Source: Isoetes taiwanensis (Eukaryota > Streptophyta > Lycopodiopsida > Isoetales > Isoetaceae). From it: DNA of 64,000 nt. The first letter of the stretch is position 1. Each line of letters begins with the position of its first letter. Where the stretch lies: positions 126,001-190,000 of the forward strand of contig JAJEKV010000389.1 in NCBI GenBank assembly GCA_021234155.1, read 5' to 3'. The translations under genes and the position numbers were made by a program. The notes beneath the pieces are model-generated. The model had not been told where the DNA came from and did not search any database. It was given only the letters and a program-made list of their open reading frames with translations. Positions 57,298-64,000 of the stretch are shown here, piece after piece.

Positions 57298-59282
57298 ACA
57301 CTATACAGAGAACAATATGACATGGTATTTAATCTGACTCCATTATTTACATTCTTCTGATACTAATTGCTAGTAATTCACACAGAAATCTTCCTGAAGC
57401 TGAAGCATGGTAGTAATTCACACAGACAGAAATCTTCCTGAAGCTTCTAGTCTTCTGATAGAATATAGAATTATCGAACTAATTCTAATTAGTACTAAGT
57501 TAGATAGGCTAGTTAGATAGCCTTAGTCCGGACCTTCATGTTAATATAGAATTAGTACCCATCTTAAAAAATCGGCAAACTGCAAATAATCCGTGGGCTT
57601 GACGGAAAGTCAAAAACATCGACTCAATTTGAGCATGAAAGTAGTTTTTGTCCTCGTGCACTATGTATAGTTTGTTTTCTTAAAAATAATGTAGTTTTCC
57701 GCAGCTAACAAAAAACAGGGGAGAGGAGACTCCAACAGACTGTAAGCACGGATAAGTTAGTTTCTTGTGGAGCAAACACTTCCAAGAGAGCAAAGATCTT
57801 GAAGATCTTAAACGCAAACATGGTTGGATTTGCTTGATTGAAAGCTAAACACGCCCATTAATTTTGCAGCAGATGGGCAATCAAACTGCCCCACAAGATA
57901 CAAATTGGGCCAGATTCAATCGAAAAAACACAGCAATCAAGGGCAATTTGACATGCACTTGGCCGCTTCTGCTGTTTTTGGGTTTGCGGAGTGATTTGGT
58001 GGGGATTTTTGGATGGATTAAATTTAAAGAGGATTTAGAACATGGGTTTGTGAGACACAGAAAGGACATAACTAACCCATTTAAAAGCTGACAGAAATGA
58101 AATTATGCCTAGAAGCTATTTTGAAAGACAGATCTCTGAAGCCGGTTTTGGCATGGCCAATGTTACTGGATTTGACAGAACTCTTAGCTGCTTCTGCTTC
58201 CGGATATGCTCGTTATAAAACTGATGTGAAATTTACCCTTTGGCGCAGAGCTTCTGCAAGAAGCAAGGAAATAGAACTGTTTGAGATCTGAAGCTTTGCC
58301 TGGCTAAGTTATTTCAAAAGGATGTTCGATTTGTGCTGCTTCAAGATCCACACAGAATATTTGAGTTGTTTACTCAAACAGAGTTGTCATAGCCAAAGAT
58401 CAATCTATTCAAAAGAAATTCGGCCTCAACATACAGGCTCCCAAAGGCAAATTTGGCCTCGAAATATTGCCTCTGGCACAGATGGTAGAGGAAGAGATTC
58501 TGAAGCCGACCCTACTATAAGAAATCCAACTTTTCTCAAGCATTTATCTTAAATTTATGCTCTGCATCAATTTTTGAACTCGAATCAAACATTACTTACA
58601 GTGGGCGATTTCACCTTAATCTGAGTCGGAAATGGATTCTCTTCCCACACTACACTTCCTGCAAAACCGAATTCAGAGTTACTCCACAATCCACATCTAA
58701 GCAATCTACAACTTCCAATTCAGCAACATACTTTTCGGCCATCCAGACCCATCCTAGCCCCAAATTAAAAGCAATAGGCAACGTTTCTTCCTCGCATTCA
58801 CAAAATCTTAAGCTTCAAACTAAGCCTAACTAGGGCGCCGATTGGGAGAATTTAGAAACGAAGAGGCAGCCCAAAATTTATTCATTCAGGCTTGTTTGCT
58901 TCAATACAATTGCCTGAGCTCCACTTTTGTAACCGGTTTTTTTTTGGAATATATATAGAAGGATAATGTAAAAGTTTGAGAATATAAGTTAACTTAAATG
59001 CGGGCTTGCTTATCGGCCTGTATGGGTGGCCCGGACAGCTGGATTTACTATGCCAGCCAGCCTGCTGTGAAATGAAATGGCCCCATTTGGATCGAGAATG
59101 GGAATTGCATTCCAAGATGGGATTGTTAGTTAGATCTTTAAGTAGTTACCTCTAAGTTAATTCCATTCTAGGTTTATCTAGCCGTCCTTTGGGTCGTGCC
59201 ATGTTTAACTTATTAGCTAAACCGCAAGTAGCACGAATGAACGAACGAACGAATGATGCATTAAAGAATACATATGTAAGGC

Positions 59283-59290
59283 TATATAAA
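59283..59290 (+). promoter_or_regulatory. TATA box of protease copy 4
   Basis: TATATAAA at the same distance from the ATG (59349) as in copy 1. Confidence 0.6.
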
Positions 59291-59348
59291 TGTCCAATCC
59301 ATCCATCCATGGAGCAACAAAACCACCAATTTTGAGTCTGTATTAGCC

Positions 59349-60607
59349 ATGGATACCAAGTCTCTCTTCATCTCGTCTTTCTTGTTGATGTGTGTGTTGG
59401 CTACAGCGGCGGTAAGCGATCCCCCGGATCAGTTCAAAGGTTGGGTGGCAAAACATAATAAATCATATTCGAGTCCGCAGAGTTTGGCAAGCGTTTCTCC
59501 ATCTACAAGCAGAACGCAAAGCTGATTGCAGACCTAAATCGAAAGGGAAATGGAAGCGTTGTGCTACGCCTCAATGCTTTTGCGAGACCTAACCCAAAGA
59601 AGAATTTCTTTGCCAGTATTTGGCAGCTCCAACTAGGCTGGACAAGAGAAGCAGAGGCAATTATACAACTCTCAGTGGTGACAGTGCTAAAGTGCCTAAG
59701 TCCGTAGACTGGAGAAACCAGGGGGTAGTTGGAGATGTCAAAGATCAAGGCAACTGTGGTAAGCTAGTCTAACAAACAATCAAACTTTAAGCATAAAATG
59801 TTAAGAATGAATGGTAACTTAAGATGCTGTTGTGCTTGTCCTTGTGGTGTGCAGGATCTTGCTGGGCGTTCGCGGCCGTTTCTGCGGTGGAGAGTATCAA
59901 CGCCATGAAGACGAATCACTTTGTTTATCTTTCTGAACAAGAGCTTGTAGATTGTGACTCTTCCAGCAATGGCTGCAGTGGAGGATTGGCTGCTAATGGC
60001 ATGAAATTCATTTCAAAATACGGCATAGACACCGAAAATCACTATCCCTATTCGGCTACAGATGGTGTATGCATGAGTAATAAGGTTGTTCTTTTTTCCT
60101 TTCCTTTTTTCGTGCTGTCTCTATGTGCTAGGCCTAGATTAACATGCTTTGTTGCAGCGAAATGTGGTGAAAATCAATGGCTATGGCTATGTCCCCAAAT
60201 ACAATGAGGCACAACTTCTTAAGGCTGTCATACGCCAGCCCATCGCCGTGCGCGTGGATGCCACTTATCTCCAATTTTATAGCAGCGTAACTCCTCCTCC
60301 TGCTCCCCTTCCGCCTCCTCTCATTCTCATTCTCATTCTATATATTGTGTTGTTTGCATCTTTCTTATAAAACTTTGGATTGTATTGGCAGGGCATTTGG
60401 TATAACTACTATTGCGATCCTTATGTTGTCAATCATGCCATGGTCATAGTTGGCTATGGCAGGGACGCAAGTTATGGTTTAGACTACTGGATCGTGAGGA
60501 ATTCCTGGGGAAGCTCATGGGGCGAGAGTGGATATGTCAGATTCTTGCGCAATGATAACACTTGTAATATCAACTACCAACCTACGTATCCCATCAAGAA
60601 ACGTTGA
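59349..60607 (+). pseudogene. Papain-like cysteine protease, copy 4 (best preserved)
   Basis: C1A cysteine endopeptidase, four exons: 59349-59758, 59855-60084, 60158-60296 and 60392-60607, all with GT/AG borders. Exon 1 gives the signal peptide (MDTKSLFISSFLLMCVLATA), the mature I29 prodomain region and the PKSVDWRNQG cleavage region. The exon 1/2 join gives NCGSCWAFAAVSAVES with the catalytic Cys. Then come SEQELVDC, GCSGG, the catalytic His ([12 protein letters not shown]) and Asn ([17 protein letters not shown]), and the C-terminal PTYPIKKR. Exons 2-4 are one open frame. As read, exon 1 is broken: one C is missing at about 59471 (agtccgcag), and more slips follow near 59576-59612. All sit at CTG/CAG/CCG sites, so a functional gene misread here is quite possible. 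Length about 330 residues is normal for the family. Confidence 0.85.
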
Positions 60608-62227
60608 GCTCAAAAACCACAAGGCACCCAAAAATTTAACCACTATAATAAGCCACTAAAAAACCACTATAGATGTGGTTTTTTATGCTAAATATTTCAT
60701 TCTTAATAAAAACCACATAACATAGTGGTTTTCATAACTAGTACATGGTTATGCATGTTGATTTTTTGTTATAGCATGGTTTATTAGAACCGTTATTAGT
60801 TTTTTACATTGTTTCTAGCATCGTGGTGGTCATTCATATTGAATTTTTAGCGTAGCCTAGTTTATTAAATTGACAATGGTTTATAACGTGGTTTTCAACC
60901 TCATTTTAAAGATTTTTCAATTGTCACTTGGAGAAGTTGAAGTAGTCCTTAGTATGGTTTTTATACCAATTTAAATGCCATGGTGGTTATTTATGCTAGT
61001 TTTCTATTATCACAATGTATGTTGCAAAAAATGGTTGTAGTTTGTAGCATGGTTTTCAATATAGCGTTACTTGGAGTAATCGTTCATAGGTATCACCTAA
61101 AAGGATGCGGCTATCCATACTGGTTACTCATTTAAGGCATCCAAAAACAATTGTCATAAATAACCGTTATCAATCCACTGTAGATATAGTCCTTTGTACT
61201 TTAGCAGGCTTGCCTATGATTCTTAGCATGTCCATGTGTCTGCCAACGTGATATAAATATGATGTGGCTTTATTTATCTTGCTAGATTTCCAATCTTCTA
61301 ATGTAGCGACCATGCAAATTAAAAGATTCCTATAAAATGCCTTTGCATTCAGCCCTCTAACCGAGAGCATTAATTTAATTGAGCTAGAACAATGGCAATA
61401 TTATAAGCCAACTTTGCGTTCTTGCATCAAGAATCCTTTTCGCAAAGGAAACCAAAGAAAAAATGGTAAGCGTTTTTGTTTTGCGGTCAGATAAGCATGT
61501 GCAAAATGGCCCCGCGATACCCAGCTTCGAGAACATCCAAGGGTGGAAGATATGCCAAATTTGCAACAAAAACCAGGAAAAGGTACCGCCTTAGCTATTC
61601 AAGAGAATATGCAAGAAAGTTACATTTGCAAGGTTTTTGTTTTAGATTGCGTAAAGATTTTTAGAGACAGATCGATAGTTTGCTATTGGATCTAAAATAT
61701 CTCTTTCTCCCAATGAAGAAGAGAAGGAATGGACTCTACATTTAGGAATGCATTCCTTTTCTCTGCATCAATTCTTTTCGAACTGCTCCCTATTTCTGCT
61801 AGGTGTCTTGGTAAAAGATGCGACTTCTGAGAGGTCAAGTATTAAGAAAAATGAACGTGAGATACAAATCTCAAATTCATTCTCATAGTCACAAGCAGTC
61901 ACTCACAAATTTTTAATCATTGGACCACTATAATTGCAGTGTGTGGATTGTAGATTTGATTTAGAAGCATTGACATCCATTCGGATACTGTCGAGCTTAT
62001 GTTCCGTCTAAGAAATTGTGGAAAATGGGGAGCTATAGACACGTGCCACCAAATATACGTTAGATAGATAGTGGAAAATGGGGAGCCATGGATATATGCC
62101 ACCAAATATGCATCAATATAATAGAAAATGGTCTCACTTTGAGGAACACTTTATATGCCAAAAATGGGGCTTAACTTAGAAGCTTAAGATGCCTTGTAAA
62201 TTTAATTAATATCTCATGTCACACACT
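60608..62227. repeat. Downstream block, copy 4 (no SINE)
   Basis: Equivalent of 7105-9000, with the single SINE target at about 60919-60937. Same short hairpins after the stop. No gene seen. Confidence 0.7.
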
Positions 62228-62336
62228 TGAAAAGTTATTTGAAAGACAGTATGTATCTTCATCGCATGCAACAAAACATCTATCTAGGTATCATGTTTCA
62301 AACTTGTTATTTTTTCATGCAAATATATCTATCGCC

Positions 62337-62998
62337 GTCCGCTCCAGAAGAACTCGCCATGGGTTCTATGCACACCCCCAGGTATAGCATCTGTCAGTTC
62401 CCCTTGCTCCGCGTTCTTGGCCGCAGCTTCTTGGCCACGTCCAAACTGCAACAGACCAAAACTCGGCCCCCAAAATGCAAACCCTTCTAGAACCTAGCAA
62501 ACAACAGGGTTTATGTTTCGGAGGCCCTCTCCTTGCCAGATTCGGCCAGGACCTTGCGCCGTGTCTTGACGTGGAGTGGGGGTGTTGATGCCAGAGCATG
62601 GACCCTAAAATCACCCCGAAAGCTGCTTGCCCCGAATTTCCTCTCCCCAAGGCCCAGGGGGGACTGACGGGCGACCTCCCCTCTGGAACGTGATTTGGCC
62701 CCCGCCAATGGACTCAAAACGTCGACATTGTCCTGGGGACCAAGTTATGTGGCCAGAAGACCATCCGACCTCCAAGAAGCACCAAAGTAGCTCATGTCCA
62801 GCACACTCGTAGTCAATTGGCCTAGGATGTGGATGCCGGATACTGTCGTGGAGGGCGTGAGTATTTCTTTCTTTTGCAAAACCGACCTTGTAACTTGCTC
62901 CTTAGGGTAATTTTGCCATTCCGGATGGCTTGGCGAGGTCGATTTGCCATTCCGGAGCCTCCTCGGTGCCCGAACGACAAAACACTGCGGTTTCTACT
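62337..62998. repeat. Single satellite-related block, copy 4
   Basis: Equivalent of 12690-13345. Compared with copy 1 its left part is closer to the array (ctgtcagttccccttgctccgcg). It keeps the long-type segment (62834-62900). Confidence 0.8.
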
Positions 62999-63167
62999 GT
63001 TATAATCACAGTCTACTAGATGCCTATCAATATACACAGTGTTGAACCACCTTATACTGACTGCAAATCATTCAACCCTCAAGACAATGCAATGTGATTT
63101 CATATTGATGCTTAACTTAATATCTTTCACACAAGGGGGCCACAATATGGTCTCTAATCCCTTGTTC

Positions 63168-64000
63168 ATATCAAGCAAGACATTAAATATGTTTTAACCA
63201 TGAAACAAAATTATAGTCATTAAAGCCAAACAATACTGTAGCATCGAACTCAAATAAAACAAGGTGCTGCGCATGGAGGGTTGCCCTCCATGGCCGGAGG
63301 GTGAAGTGGCTTAAATCATAGTTCAAAGTCATATTTTGGCATGATTGAATTACTTCATTATGTAAACATATATACTATATTCTTGCAAGCATGAACCCTG
63401 TTGTGTTAGTCCAAAGTTGCAACATCTTGACATTAAACGGCAAGTAAAATCACAAGTAAGGACATTAGCGCGGCAACATTAGGCGCACATTTACTAGTTC
63501 TTTCTATATTGCCTCCATTGTGGCTCCAAAGGGCCTGTCAATTACAGTTTTGGCCAATTAGCACGTGTTCTCTGTTGTTTATTAGAAGACAACATCATTG
63601 AGTTCCATATCAACAACTTTGGTTAAATGATGTTCACGTTGTTCAAAGCCCTGTCATAGTGTTGCCCAATAAGGTTCTGGAAAATAGGTCGCTATAGATC
63701 GCCATAGCCAAACCACCTATTAAAAAACATACTTGTTAAACCACCTATTAAAAAACATACTTGCCATAGCCAAACCACCTATTAAAAAACATACTTGCCA
63801 AACCACCTATTAAAAAAATTGGGTATGGGCGCTCTGTCTATAAGAATCGAACTAAATTTACTACAGGGACAGCAAAAATAACTACTCTAGATAATCTTAA
63901 CCTAGGAGCTATCGGTCTCACAGGCTCCAGACCACTACAGATCAAGGATAACTAAGAATTGGATCCAAATGGTTGGGGAAAAAAAAAACGTTCCAATAAA
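63168..64000. other. Unique right flank, non-coding
   Basis: No gene recognised. It contains a perfect hairpin at 63272-63292 (CATGGAGGG, TTG, CCCTCCATG) and the tandem repeat at 63701-63818. The sequence just right of 63167 shows the pre-duplication context of the breakpoint. Confidence 0.55.
63701..63818. repeat. Short tandem repeat, four units of 26-36 bp
   Basis: aaaccacctattaaaaaa occurs four times, joined by catacttg plus either ccatagcc, tt or cc. Units alternate between a longer and a shorter linker. Non-coding. Confidence 0.85.

Larger units (their letters stand above)
55941..63167. repeat. Segmental duplication, copy 4 (distal, internally deleted)
   Basis: Same order as copy 1 from the Helitron end to the ccttgttc tail, but a deletion near 62227-62253 removes everything equivalent to about 9045-12475 (PPR, dehydrogenase and COP1-interacting-like fragments). 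A second one near 62337 removes about 12557-12695. No SINE, no polypurine Helitron. 3784-5640 and its partner 57298-59158 are nearly identical. Confidence 0.85.

Overview
The window is nuclear DNA from a land plant. The evidence is spliced GT-AG gene pieces of plant-type families: a papain-like cysteine protease with an I29 prodomain, a COP1-interacting-protein-like gene, a PPR protein, a universal stress protein and a class III alcohol dehydrogenase. There are also plant transposon types (tRNA-derived SINEs, Helitron ends) and no bacterial-style gene packing. I cannot tell angiosperm from gymnosperm. Nothing here is a clean, complete gene. The window is a repeat-rich cluster of duplicated, mostly broken protease loci.

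Layout: 1-2411 is AT-rich non-coding flank. 2412-13529 is copy 1 of a composite segment: Helitron 3' end, conserved non-coding block, protease gene, downstream block with a SINE, PPR relic, 2-hydroxyacid dehydrogenase fragment, antisense COP1-interacting-protein-like fragment, a 72-bp tandem repeat and one satellite-related block. 13524-21989 is copy 2, which starts inside protease intron 2 and carries a 1.84-kb polypurine Helitron. 21990-26295 is a 4.3-kb insertion with inverted ends that holds alcohol dehydrogenase, kinase and universal stress protein fragments. 26296-28966 is copy 3, truncated. 29000-46700 is a GC-rich tandem array with a period of about 1.03-1.14 kb. 46700-48791 is a pyrimidine-rich stretch: an inverted relative of the polypurine Helitron blended into the array sequence. 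48792-49468 is a last partial array unit. 49469-53947 is mostly non-coding with gene remnants. 53948-55213 is an extra partial copy of the conserved block. 55941-63167 is copy 4, with the best-preserved protease (exons 2-4 intact, catalytic Cys/His/Asn present) and an internal deletion that removes the PPR to COP1-interacting part. 63168-64000 is unique flank.

How it arose (inference): tandem copies 1-2-3 are joined at a 6-bp TTGTTC microhomology between protease intron 2 and the sequence seen at 63162-63167. The SINE, the Helitron and the inverted-end element entered single copies later, so the paralogous copies act as empty sites that define their ends.

Caution: differences between copies cluster at CTG/CAG/CCG and CG sites and include many small indels. 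This looks like consensus error at methylated plant cytosines, so several frameshifts called here may be technical.
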